Assembly (NCBI GenBank): GCA_029718625.1 | Contig: CM056378.1 | Coordinates: 59,481,027 to 59,545,026 of the forward strand | From: Synaphobranchus kaupii | Lineage: Eukaryota > Chordata > Actinopteri > Anguilliformes > Synaphobranchidae | Length of the DNA: 64,000 bases | Direction: 5' to 3' | Shown here: piece by piece, positions 10,373 to 21,712 of the stretch | Layout of the letters: every line of letters starts with the position of its first letter | Numbering within the stretch: the first letter of the stretch is position 1 | Position numbers and translations under genes: made by a program | The notes under the pieces: generated by a model | Told to the model about the DNA's origin: nothing | The model's input: the letters and a program-made list of their open reading frames with translations, nothing else | Database searches by the model: none

Positions 10373-11831
10373 CTGAAACCTGAATTCCAAAGAAGTTGGG
10401 ACAGTACGTAAAATGCTAATAAAAGCAGAAAGCAGTGATTTGTAAATTCTCTTGTCTATATATTTAATTGAAAACGATATTTAAAAGATATTTAATGTTT
10501 TACCTTAGCAACTTCATAGATTTTTTGTAAATTAGATTTTGATGCCTGCAACACGTTCCAAAAAAGGTATAAAAAAGACTGGGAAGATTGTGGAATGTTA
10601 AAAAAACACCTGTTTGGAACATTCCACAGGTAAATAGGTGAATAGGTGACAGGTCATGCTATCATGCCTGGGTATAAAAGGAGCATCCACGAAGGCTCTG
10701 GCATTTACGAGCAAGGATGGGTTCGCCACTTTGCGGAAAACTGCATGAGCGAATAGTCCAACAGTTTATGAACAATGTTTCTCAACACACGATTGCAAGG
10801 AATTTAGGGATTTCACCATCTACAGTCCATAATATTAGTAAAAGATTCAGAGAATCTGGAGAAAACGGGCAAGGCCGTAAACCAATATTGAGTGCCCGTG
10901 ACCTTCAAACCTTCAGACAGCACTACATTAAAAACTGCATGCTTCTGTAATGAATATAACCACATGGGCTCGGGAATACTTCAGAAAACCATTGTCAGTA
11001 AACACAATTCATCACTGCATCTACAAATGCAAGTTAAGACTCTACTACCCAAAGCGTAAGCCATATATCAACAACATCCAGAAACGCCGCCGACTTCTCT
11101 GGGCTCATCTGAGATGGACTGACGCAAAGTGGAAACTGTGCTGTGGTCTGACGAGTCCACCTTTCAAATTGTTTTTGGAAATAATGGACGTTGTGTTCTC
11201 CCAGCCAAAGAGGAAAAGGACCATCTCGATTGTTACCAACACAAGGTTCAAAAGCCAGCGTCTGTCATGGTATGGGGGTGTGTTAGTGCCCATGGCATAG
11301 GTAACTTGTACATCTGTGAAAGCACCATTAACGCTGAAGGGTACATATGCATTTTGGAGCAACATTTGCTGCGATCTGGGCATCCCTGCTTATTTCAGCA
11401 AGACAATGCCAAGCCACATTCTGCATGTGTTACAACAGCATGGTTTCGTCGTCAGAGAGTGTGGGTGCTAGACTGGCCTGCCTGCAGTCCAGACCTGTCT
11501 CCCATTTAAAAACGTGTGGCACATTATGAAGCGCAAAATATGACAACGGAGACAATTCTGCTTTCAAAACTACAACAATTAGTGTTGTTGTTACAATGAA
11601 AAAAAAACAGAGGTAAACATGCCCCTGTCCCAATTTTTTGGGAGGTGTTGCAGGTATCAAATGTAGAATGAGCCTATATTTACAAAAAACAATAAAGTTG
11701 ATTAGTTAAAACATGAAATAGCTTGTCTTTGTACTCTTTTCAATTGATTACAAAAAGGACTCGCAAATCATTGCTTTCTGTTTTTATTTACATTTTATAC
11801 ACTGTCCCAACTTTTTTGGAATTGAGGTTTG
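10373..11831 (+). mobile_element. Tc1-like transposon (family 2), inactive
   Basis: A 1,459-bp element between TA dinucleotides (10371-10372 and 11832-11833). The terminal inverted repeats share gttgggacag, the aatgctaataaaa/aatgtaaataaaa word and cagaaagcaatgatttg. It inserted into the foldback element within a stretch of cggttgtgac repeats. A second, partial copy is at 21713-23620, and a short fragment at 42490-42612. Confidence 0.85.
10717..11510 (+). pseudogene. Tc1 transposase (family 2), broken
   Basis: Reads in pieces: an N-terminal helix-turn-helix (10717-10950; QQFMNNVSQHTIARNLGISP), a middle part in another frame (from 10950), and a catalytic part 11129-11509 with LWSDEST (first Asp), VMVWGC, and [10 protein letters not shown] (second Asp). 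The frame stops at SPDLSPI followed by TAA (11507-11509), exactly where the family's catalytic Glu codon GAA is expected; the sibling copy near 22188 keeps GAA. Frameshifts and this stop make it inactive. Confidence 0.85.
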
Positions 11832-12721
11832 TACATGTGCATTGATTGTCTCACTATTTATTGTCTTTAATAAGAATTTACGGACAAGTGTCATCAACCG
11901 AAACAGGCCTGTCAAAACAATACCATTTGTTTTGGTAGTGACTGTTTCGGTTGTGACAATTTTGGCTCATTTCGGCCACAAAACAAAATATTTAGCAAGC
12001 ACATGGTTAGCAACCACATTTCTGTGCAGATGCACCTTCCTTTTAATCAAATCTACAGTTATGAAATCAACTTTTTTTCTCTAATATGAAAACTTGGGTG
12101 TTTGGGTGTTACGTCTCTTAAAACCACAGACTAAGGACAATTATATCAAAACGCTAAAACCTAGCTACTCACCATGTGGCCTTGATTCATATGAAGGCTG
12201 TCTAATTTCCTGGTTAAAAAAAGGGGTGTGTGGCTACAAGCAGGTTCATTGTACAGACTCAAACAGTGTATGTTTTGGTTGTGACGTAAAACTTTAGCAT
12301 TTTTTCGATAGGTTTTTTGAATTATAAAGTTTATTACAAAATAGATTGCATTATTTTAACTTATATTTGATAAAAATTCACATGCTTTATTGAATGAGAC
12401 AAGTCAAATAATTGGCAATAATATTTTGGGTATCATTTTTTAATGCACCAGTTTAAGGGTTGGTAGTGCGGACAGCCATCTCCCAATAGGAATTTATACT
12501 CCCAAGAGTAAAAGTGTTGATTTTGGATAAATGTAACTATTATTACTGCAATTTATATCTTCGATTATATTAAAACATAACATGATCTAATGAATTATAT
12601 AGCATTGAAAGATTTTATTGGTCAATTTCTTACTTTTATCAGAGAGGGACAGCAATTTGCATTACTTTTGTAGAATGGCCCATATAGCCTACGTTAGTTA
12701 TATACAGGGTTGATAAACACT

Positions 12722-13520
12722 GGCTTTTGTTCGTCCTAAAGAATGGGTGTTGTTATGGATTAAAGCGCTTTATAATAAATGAAAAGGAACGGTAAGATCG
12801 GATGTAGCTACCTGCCTGCATAAAACATTTCACAGTTAGACCACTGTACCCATTGACAGCAAGATAACTTAAGCCTGGTGTAGGTAGAGAACATTAGCTA
12901 ACGCAAAATAGTCACACTAGTAGCAATACAGCGCTTTGATAAACCCTGTATATAACTAACGTAGGCCTATATAACTATATACTTACCTGGTCTGTGTAAC
13001 GTTTATCAATTTGATTTCCTGATGCATCTCAGATTGAAAAATTGACAATTGGATTCAATATTTCAATTTAATTTTTTTTATCCCTGAAATAAAAGGAAAA
13101 TTAACCATTCAAACTCGTTTTTCTAATTTTCTGATTTACCGTTTGTCTTTTGAAAGTTGAAAATTGCATTATTGGCGTGGGTGGGTAAACCGGGGTAGTT
13201 TCTAATATCAACGATCAATGGACGGACTCAACCATGACCGTAGGGGAGCGATAACAAAGACTCCTTCCTTATAAAATCTCTCAATGCTGGCTTAGCCTTT
13301 TACCTTGACGTTTATGGTGCAGGATAAGTGCGAAAAATAAGACTACTGAGAGGAGCATATCTTACTCGAAGCTGGCAAATGATCTAGCAGCTGATAAGCC
13401 GGCGGTGGTAAATGAGAAGCCCTCTATTGATTCACCGAGGCTGGTAGCTCATGTGCCTGACTTAGCAACCCACTGGATTTGCATTTTGCAACTGACCTGG
13501 CTGGTCACTGGCATTCCTAG
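12722..13520 (+). repeat. Left arm of long internal inverted repeat
   Basis: From 12722 to 13359 this is the reverse complement of 15369-15999 at high identity, including tttcttcc-free AT-rich parts, accggtaaatcagaaa-like words and aggtagagaacattagc. From 13361 to about 13516 it pairs with 14880-15056. The right arm has about 310 extra bases (15057-15368) between these blocks. Confidence 0.8.
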
Positions 13521-14879
13521 GCTGGTCACTCGCGTACCTAGCATGGCTACCCACTGGATTGACGATTTATTTATTTTTTACAATTTCTGAATTAGGCTAA
13601 TTTATCATCTCTTGCATTTGCAGTTTCAGTCTGCAGCTATCCACGAGGCAACAGTAGTTCAATTCAAGCGAAGGACTTAGGAAATCAGTTAACTCATTAA
13701 CTTTGGCCCACCAGAAGCAATTTTTACCTATTTGCTAGGCTACTTGTCTTATTTAGCCCAAGTGTCATCTCTCAAAAACGATTTACTGCAGCACATCCAT
13801 GTTTTAAACTTCGAATTGAAGAAGTGGCCTATAGCCTACCATCAGACATTTGCAACAGAATAAATTTGTCAGAATCGTCACATAAGCCAATATGTAGCCT
13901 AGGCATAAAAACACGTAGCCTATTTTGTGTAGGCTATAGGCTCTGTAGCCTTTGAATAGGCCTACGTTAAAAGGTAGGCTATGTTTTTACATCCCCAACA
14001 ATGTAGGCTATTACAGCCACACGTGTGATAGGTGGTCACTGTGGAAATGTCAACTTCATTGGACATTGGCGAACTATAACCGAAAGTTTGTTTATAGCCT
14101 ACAACTTTTCAATAATATCAGGTAACCTATTATTGTCCCTATATGGGAACATGATTTTTGATGTAGCCTAGAAACGGTGGGTTTTATGCATTTTATTGTC
14201 TGTGGCTGTGCCAAGATGAAGGTTACATAACTTTTTGTATTTAACCTGTAATTTATAATTTCAGACAAATATGAATAGGCCTACCTTAATTGGGATGTCG
14301 ACAACTACCACTAGGGGGCCACCATGGATAAGAGATCCACAACTGGCTTGTCAAAGTAAAATATTTAGCCTACCTACATGTCATTTTACCCAATTAAAAA
14401 TAAAAACCATAGCTCCTAATTGATTAATTACAGTCCACTGGTTTTATTGCCACATTAAAAATCTGTTTAAAGATTTGAATGATGAAGCAAAACCGATCGA
14501 GCATTAAACTTTATGATATCTAGGTAGCCCAGTGGAATTCCTGCTTAGGCTACACCCTGCGATCTCGGTCGGAATCCAACATGGGGCAGAACAATTTTAC
14601 TTTTGGACAGGAACAATCCTACTATTCAATGCTGAGAATGTAGGCAGTAGCCTTTTAGAGATTGTGTCATTGGATGAGCTTTCAGATTTATGTATGATTT
14701 ATCCAATTCTTCAACTGCTGTAGCCTATAAATTTGGGCTAAACACTGATGCTGTTAGTGTTGCTGTTGACTGACATCAGCACAATTACTCGCATAGCCTA
14801 TGGTTTATTTACTATGATTACATTTGCCATTTTTAGACAAATCTTTTGTGAGTTGGTTGGTGTTTGTTTTTTATTGTGT
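13521..14879. other. Loop of the foldback element, no recognised gene
   Basis: AT-rich sequence with only short open frames, none resembling a known protein. The part near 13650-14400 has an inverted, decayed relative at about 33950-34450 (shared words gaattgaagaagtgg, ctttggccca, accactagggggcca), so it belongs to a dispersed repeat family. Confidence 0.5.
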
Positions 14880-15999
14880 TTGTACGTGAGTGACCAACCA
14901 AGTCAGTTGCAAATCCAGTGGGTTGCTAAGCCGGGCACATGAGTTACCTTGGCGAATCAATAGACGACTTCTTACATATTTTTATACAGTCTATGCTTCT
15001 TACCAGTGCCGGCTTATCAGTCGCTAGATCATTTGCCAGCTTGGAGATATGTGGTGTGCTTCCCAATACTCAAAAAATGCATCCTCCTTGACTCCACTAG
15101 CCTACCACCTCCTCTCTTCCGTGCGCTGGAAACCGATCTTTGTGTTTTAATCTAATATTGCTGATTACATATTAATGGTTACATATTCATTAATATCTCG
15201 ACTCAAACAGCAAAGTCAGATATATTGTATATAGGCCTATACTGTACAGGCAACTATTTGTACTTGAAACGTTCCAGCAGTTTTGCATACGTTCGGGTAG
15301 GAGACGAGTGGTAGTGGGGGAGTGGAGGAAAGGACGAGAGGCGTGAAGAAAGAATATTGAGACGCAGCCATGCTCCACCGACCTATTCTTATTTTAGGCA
15401 CTTATCCTGCACCATAAATGTCAAGGTAAAAGGCTAAGCCAGTGACTAATAACAAAGAAGTCTTTGTTATCGCTCCCCTACGGTCATGGTTGAGTTTGTC
15501 CATTGATCGTTGATATTAGAGACTACCCCGGTTTACCCACCCACGCCAATAATGCAATTTTCAACTTTCAAAAGACAAACGGTAAATCAGAAAATTAGAA
15601 AAACGAGTTTGAATGGTTAATTTTCCTTTTATTTCAGGGATAAAAAAAATTAAATTGAAATATTGAATCCAATTGTCAATTTTTCAATCTGAGATGCATC
15701 AGGAAATCAAATTGATAAACGTTACACAGACCAGGTAAGTATATAGTTATATAGGCCTACGTTAGTTATATACAGGGTTTATCAAAGCGCTGTATTGCTA
15801 CTAGTGTGACTATTTTGCGTTAGCTAATGTTCTCTACCTACACCAGGCTTAAGTTATCTTGCTGTCAATGGGTACAGTGGTCTAACTGTGAAATGTTTTA
15901 TGCAGGCAGGTAGCTACATCCGATCTTACCGTTCCTTTTCATTTATTATAAAGCGCTTTAATCCATAACAACACCAATTTTTTAGGACGAACTAGAGCC
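14880..15999 (-). repeat. Right arm of long internal inverted repeat
   Basis: Reverse complement of 12722-13520, with a 310-bp extra block at 15057-15368. The arms together could form a hairpin of about 800 bp if transcribed. Confidence 0.8.
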
Positions 16000-16135
16000 A
16001 CGTTTATTCATGGAAAAAAAGGCTAAAACATTATAGTTAGGCTACGCACGTAAGCATAATATTACTGACATTTTTGTTTAGGCTAAGCGTGACGTATTGC
16101 ATAGGCTAGGCTACATATGGCGAAATTAATATATA

Positions 16136-16320
16136 TTTTTAAATGAATGAAAAGGAATGGCAAGATTGGATGTACCTGCCTGCGGAAAACATTTTACAAT
16201 TCGACCACTATTAGCTAACGCAAAATATATCACACTAGTAGCAATACAGCGCTTTGAGTGTTTATCAACCCTGTATAAAACTAATGTAGGCTATATAACT
16301 ATATACTTACCTTGTTAACG
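16136..16320 (+). repeat. Extra copy of part of the internal repeat arm
   Basis: A diverged direct copy of about 12770-13010: aatgaaaaggaatggcaag, tacctgcctgc, cactagtagcaatacagcgc and ttatcaaccctgtata recur in the same order. It lies between the right inverted arm and the right terminal repeat. Confidence 0.7.
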
Positions 16321-16683
16321 TTACGGCTCGTCATCTGCACCATGGCGTGAATAACAGCGTTGCTGCACTTGCCGCTGCTAGCTGAAGTCTAGCAGCTCTG
16401 TGATTGGCTAAATGCGAGTTTGACAGTTCCGAAAGCTTCTACTTTTCCTGGGAAGCCCAGATGCTTCACCTTTGGCCTAGTTAACATAAAATCTGAATTT
16501 TTTTAATCTGAATTTCAGAAATTTGAATCAGAGAGATTTGTATTTATGGATCTGAATTTCCATCTTTGTTTAAATGCAAATTTATGAAATACACCACAAA
16601 AAAGTTTATGAAATGTCACACGTATATAATTCAAATATACTAAATTCAAATTCAAATACTTTTGTCAGTTATTGAGCTCCATA

Positions 16684-17287
16684 GATCTTACTTTTTGTTT
16701 TTTTTACGTCCTCTGGTCTGATGAAACAAAAATTGAACTGTTTGGCCATAATGACCATAGTTATGTTTGTAGGAAAAAGGGTGAGGCTTGCAAGCCGAAG
16801 AACACCATCCCAACCGTGAAGCAGCGGGGGTGGCAGCATCATGTTGTGGGGGTGCTTTGCTGCAGGAGGGACTGGTGCATTTCATAAAATAGATGGCATC
16901 ATGAGGAAGGAAAATGATGTGGATATATTGAAGCAACATCTCAAGACGTCAGCCAGGAAGTTAAAGCTTGGTCGCAAATGGCTCCTCCAAATGGACAATG
17001 ACCCAAAGCATACTTCCAAAGTTGTGGCAAAATGGCTTAAGGACAACAAAGTTAAGGTATTGGAGTGGCCATCATAATGTCCTGACCTCAATCCAATTGA
17101 AAATGTGTGGGCAGAACTGAAAAAGCGTGTGCGAGCAAGGAGGCCTACAAACCTGACTCAGTTACACCAGTTCTGTCAGGAGGAATGGGCCAAAATTCCT
17201 GCAACTTATTGTGAGAAGCTTGTGGAAGGCTACCCGAAACGTTTGACCCAAGTTAAACAATTTAAAGGCAATGCTACCAAATACTAA
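16684..17287 (+). pseudogene. Sleeping-Beauty-like Tc1 transposase, catalytic fragment
   Basis: Second piece of the Tc1 begun at 9343. It encodes LWSDETKIELFGHND (first Asp), WGCFAAGGTGAFHKIDGIM, LQMDNDPKHTSKVVAKWL (second Asp), and [17 protein letters not shown] with the Glu, ending GNATKY and a stop at 17287. A nonsense codon interrupts the segment EWPS / CPDLNP near 17076, and an indel lies near 16835. It stops at the TAA where the 4.3-kb element is inserted (17285-17287), and its 3' terminal repeat continues at 21541. Confidence 0.85.
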
Positions 17288-18572
17288 AGCTGATGGTACA
17301 CGGGCAGTTTTCAGGCAATATTGCCAGCAATATTGTACAATATTGCCAGCAATGGGCAATGGGTATGGGCCACTGTAGCAATGGGCTATATGGGGCAATA
17401 ACTGAAAAATAACTGAAAAAAGAATGTTCGCGGATCCTGTTTTTAACCTCCGTTTCGAACCTTTACCGTCATCTCACCACAAAGATATATATGTGCCCAG
17501 AACAGCAAGAACCACAGCTTTCTGCCAATGTAATTCAATAGACCGTATCTCTAAATTTTACGGAAGCATTCATGGATGTATTCACCAGTAAAGCAGGTGG
17601 TCTGATTAGGTCTGCTGAATAAAGTTAGCTAGCTAGCTAGTTAAAAGTCACTCAGTTCATCAGTACAGCGGTGACTGAGTAATAATTATTATTTACAATT
17701 ATTTACAATCAAAAGTCAAGAATACCATAACTTATGAAAAGTTGGTCTTTATTTCGACATTACACTAATACATCAATATAACTTACCTGAGTAATAAATA
17801 AATTAATAAAGTTATAAGAGATCAGCATCCCTTCGGTTTCCTCGCACCACTTGGCAGCCATTGTTGAAATTTATTTTTGGAAGACTCAGGTGTCATGTGA
17901 CCCAAACTCTCATCTGTGATTGGATGGTAGCAAAATATTGCTTGCCTCGATCAAACTTGTTCAGATATTGATTTATCAATAGGAAAATTGCCAGCAATCA
18001 TTGCCTGTCAATATTCCCGGTAATATTGAAACCGTGATACAAACGTCCACAGTCTTGTGTCGCGGTTCTGGAAGACGGAACTGCGACACACCCTGCTGCC
18101 ACCGCAGGTGCAGCCTGTTGAGCTCTCATTACGTTACTAATGTAACAAAACTGATTTTTCATTACACAATTAACACTATAACACATGTAAATCACGAAAT
18201 TATTATTCTATTAAAAGTTAGGGCAAGCTGCAGGGTTTTTCCTGGCAGAGAAATGGGTTTTCGGTTTTTTGCATTCATTTTACTGTAAATACAGTTTTTG
18301 GAGTTCAAAGAGCCCATGTAGGCTTTGGTTGTCAAGTACCAGTAGGGTTGTGTTTAGGAGTTATAGAAAAATAATAAACAACACTCTAAAACAGAAATGA
18401 AAAATAAGTGTAGCTACACGTTTATAAAGTTTTTTATTATTTTTAAAACGCAGAAAAACACTGTGTTTTTACATAACAGCAACGTAGACTATTTCAGCCC
18501 TAAATGCGATAGGTCACTGTGGAAATGTCGACTGTATGGGACTTTGGCGAAATGTAACAAGATAAACTCTTC

Positions 18573-18719
18573 AGGGTTAATCATAATACAGTGGTAGCCT
18601 GTATTATGATTAACCCTGGACCAAATATCTTACCTGTAGGCTATAACCCTAACCCTGGACCAAATATCTTACCTGTAGGCTATATGCAGGTGCATATAGC
18701 CTACAGGTAAGATATTTGG
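18573..18719. repeat. Two adjacent perfect palindromes
   Basis: The first has 19-bp arms (18573-18591 and 18599-18617) and a 7-base loop. The second has 29-bp perfect arms (18660-18688 and 18691-18719) and a 2-base loop. The segment ggaccaaatatcttacctg also occurs as a direct copy just before (from about 18617), so a local inverted duplication is likely. Confidence 0.9.
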
Positions 18720-19265
18720 TTCCATTAACATATTTATAGCTACGAGAGATTTTGGAGGGAAAAAAAACCGAAAGTGCATCAGGTAGCCTACTCTATAGTA
18801 GCCTACAGTATGCAATGGAAAACGCCAAATGCGTAGGCTATTTTTACAACGTTTAAAAAAAATACAGTCAAGCCGGAAAGTCTGCACACTCCTTTCACCT
18901 TCTCCACGTTTTATTATGTTACAGACATATTCTACAATAGATTGAGTTCATTTTTTGTCTCAAAATTCTACACAAAATAGCCCATAATGACAAAGTGAAA
19001 ACAGGTTTTTAGACATTTGTGCTAATTTATTAAAAATCAAAATGTAAAATATCATATGTACACAAGTGTGCACAGCCTTTGATATGACACCCAAAAGTGA
19101 GCTGAGGTGCATTTTGTTTCCACTGATACTGCTTGAGATGTTTCTACAACTTAATTGGAGTCCACCTGTGATAAATTCAATTGATTGGACATGATTGGGG
19201 ATTGCCAACACCTGCCTATATAAGGTCCCACAGTTGACAGTGCATGTCAGACTAAACTCCAAGCC

Positions 19266-20518
19266 ATGGGGTCAAAGGAATTATCTGCAGACCTCAGAAA
19301 CAGGATTGTGTCAAGGCATAGATCTGGAGAAGGGTACGGAAAAATCTCTGCAGCTTTACAGGTCCCAAAGAGCACAGTGGCCACCATCATTCGTAAATGG
19401 AAGAAGTTTGGAACCACCAAGAATCTTCCTAGACCTGGCCACCCGGCCAAACTGAGCAATCGGGGAAGACGGGCCTTGGCCAGGGAGGTGAGCAGGAACC
19501 CGAGGGTCACTCTGACAGAGCTCCAGCATATCCTTGTGGAGATGGGAGAACCTTTCAGAAGATCAACCATCCAGGCAGCACTCCACCAATCAGGCCTTTA
19601 TGGTAGAATGGCCAGACGGAAGCCCCTCCTTAGTAAAAGGCACATCACAGCCCGCTTGGAGTGTGCCAAAAGGCACCTAGAGGACTCTCAAACCATGAGA
19701 ATCAAGATTCTCTGGTCTGATGAAACCAAAATTGAACTTTTTGGCCTGAATACCAAGCGTCACGTCTGGAGGAAACCAGGCACCGCTCATCACCTGGCTA
19801 ATACCATCCCTACAGTGAAGCATGGCGGTGGCAGCATCATGATGTGGGGATGTTTTTCAGCAGCGGGAACGGGGCGACTAGTCCTAATAGAGGGAAAGAT
19901 GAATGCAGCTAAGTACATCGAGATCCTTGAAGAAAACCTGCTCCAGAGCGCTCTGGACCTCAGACTGGGGCAAAGCTTTACCTTCTAACATGACAACGGA
20001 GACGGGCGGCAGTGTAGTATAATGGTTAAGGAACTGGACTTGTAACTGAAAGGTAGCAGGTTCGATTCCCAGGTAGGACACTGCCGTTGTACCCTTGAGC
20101 AAGGTACTTAACCTGAATTGCTTCAGTATATATCCAGCTGTATGAATGGATAAATGTAATAAGAAGTTGTGTAAGTCGCTCTGGATAAGAGTGTCTGCTA
20201 AATGCCTATAATTTAATGTAATGTAACAACGACCCGAAGCACACAGCCAAGAGAACAAAGGAGTGGCTTCGGAGAAAGTCTGTGCATGTCCTTGAGTGGC
20301 CCAGCCAGAGCCCAGACCTGAATCCAATTGAACACCTGTGGAAAGAGCTGAAAATGGCTGTGTACCGACGCTCCCCATCCAACCTGACGGAGCTTGCAAG
20401 GATATGCCAAGAGGAATGGGCAAAAATGTCCAGAAACAAGTGTGCCAAGCTCGTAGCTTCTTTCCCAAGACGCCTTGAAGCTGTAATCGCTGCCAAAGGT
20501 GCAGCAACCAAGTATTAG
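19266..20518 (+). pseudogene. Tc1 transposase (family 3), interrupted by SINE
   Basis: A start at ATG 19266 (MGSKELSADLRNRIVSRHRS) gives an N-terminal helix-turn-helix pair with GHPAKLSNRGRR linker, then ILWSDETKIELFGLN (first Asp), [18 protein letters not shown], and stops at TAA 19986-19988 just before HDN with the second Asp. In the sibling at 58360 this codon is CAA, so a single C-to-T change made the stop. The remainder resumes at 20226 after the SINE with [28 protein letters not shown] (Glu) and ends GAATKY at 20518. One stop and one insertion separate it from a full-length protein. Confidence 0.88.
19999..20225 (+). mobile_element. tRNA-derived SINE
   Basis: A 227-bp insertion flanked by acaacg (19993-19998 and 20226-20231). 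The tRNA-like head has an A-box region (gtagtataatggttaagg) and a perfect B box ggttcgattccc (20059-20070), the RNA polymerase III promoter. The 3' part has gtcgctctggataagagtg and tctgctaaatg, a tail shared by many fish SINEs, ending in short taatg-type repeats. It split the Tc1 transposase. Confidence 0.9.
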
Positions 20519-21540
20519 GCTAAGGGTGTGTACAGATATGTAACCCCTAAATAACCTATTTTTGTCAGTAAAATAAAATTGCATATTTTCTAAAAACCTG
20601 TTTTCACTTCGTCATTATTGGCTATTGTGTGTAGATGTTTGAGGCAAAAAATGAACTCAATCTATTGTAGTATAAGTCTGTAACGTCACAAAACGTGGAG
20701 AAGGTGAAAGGAGTGTGCAGACTTTCCGGCTTGACTTGTATTATTGTTTCTAGCTATATCTGAACATGATTTTCTTGTAAACGGTGCATTTTACAGTCTG
20801 TGGCTGTGGCAAGACGAGGGTCATAAGCGCTTTGTGCTATTAACAGCACCCTCTTATTTTATTGCACTATAGTATCAATCCTGGGGTTTTCTTAAAGCTG
20901 TAGCCTAGTTTATAATTTAAGACAAAAATGAATAGGCTACTGTAATTGGGACTGATAAGTCTAACACTATAGTTATGGGGCGCCAACGTGGATCGGGTTA
21001 AAGCTTTTACGTTTTCAGAAGTTAGGGCTTCAAAGGTAGCCTAATTCAAAATTGGAGCGTGTTCCATCCAACTCGCTGCCCACGCTATGTCTTTCTACCG
21101 AGTGGCACTCTGCCACAGAATAGCTGAGCCGCATTTCTATAGGCTACAGTCTATGGTTCTATGCTTATTCTACTCGTCTCTTAGTATTGACATATTGAAG
21201 GCGACTAGTACAATATATATCGCCATCCGCTGGCCGAAAGACAATATTCTTGTTTTCAATTAAATTAATTTGGATATGATTTTATTTGCCGTTTTGTCAA
21301 TTATTTTCATTTTGGCGGTCGCAATTTCCCTTTGGCGGTCCGTGAAATCATTTTGGCGGCCGCCAAATAATTTACTATGTAGGAAAAACCATGAGCTGTA
21401 TATTTTGTAAATATTACACATTACACAGACAAAACAAAAAAAAAAACCGAGGTATGAACTGAACCGTGGCTCAAAAATCGAGGTCTGAACCGAACCGTGG
21501 ATTTGGAGAATCGTTACACCCCTACCGTGTACCATCAGCT

Positions 21541-21712
21541 TAACAGAGTGTATGTAAACTTCTGACCCACTGGGAATAGCTGAAATAAATCATTCTCTCT
21601 ACTATTATTCTGACATTTCACATTCTTAAAATAAAGTTGTGATCCTAACTGACCTAAGACAGGGAATGTTTACTTGGATTAAATGTCAAGAATTGTGAAA
21701 AACAACTGTATA
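21541..21712 (+). mobile_element. Sleeping-Beauty-like Tc1, 3' terminal repeat fragment
   Basis: Third piece of the Tc1 that starts at 9343: gtgtatgtaaacttctgaccc, then the tgggaatagctgaaataaatc and ataaagttgtgatcctaact segments typical of the right end of Sleeping-Beauty-like elements, ending caactgta. A family-2 Tc1 fragment begins directly after it. Confidence 0.85.

Larger units (their letters stand above)
9660..16683. mobile_element. 7.0-kb foldback-type DNA element with long terminal inverted repeats
   Basis: Ends are tatggagctcaataactg and its exact inverse, flanked by a 6-bp duplication gatctt (9654-9659 and 16684-16689) inside an older Tc1. The left inverted repeat is 9660-10090, the right one 16448-16683. 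The left arm is longer because a 59-bp unit is repeated four times in it and present once in the right arm. Inside lie a Tc1 (10373-11831) and a second, larger inverted repeat (12722-13520 against 14880-15999). No transposase of its own was recognised, so it is likely non-autonomous. The superfamily is not assigned. Confidence 0.8.
18865..20738 (+). mobile_element. Tc1-like transposon (family 3), carrying a SINE
   Basis: Ends cagtcaagccggaaagtct and its inverse, with TA on each side (18863-18864, 20739-20740). Inverted repeats extend through caccttctccacgttttatta and attctacaatagattgagtt. It is 1,874 bp including a 227-bp SINE. The same family occurs at 57240-58882. Confidence 0.9.
17288..21540. 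mobile_element. 4.25-kb DNA element with TAA duplication (Harbinger-like)
   Basis: Ends agctgatggtacacgg and ccgtgtaccatcagct are perfect 16-bp inverted repeats, flanked by TAA at 17285-17287 and 21541-21543. The interrupted Tc1 reads continuously across the empty site. A 3-bp TWA target duplication is characteristic of PIF/Harbinger elements, but no transposase was recognised, so the assignment rests on the duplication only. It carries palindromes at 18573-18719 and a Tc1 at 18865-20738, and its right end has the ggtctgaaccgaaccgtgg / cgttacacccct words common in fish repeats. Confidence 0.7.

Noticed and set aside
20020..20100. Possible tRNA gene
   Set aside because: The A and B boxes belong to a SINE with target duplications and a SINE tail; no cloverleaf acceptor stem.
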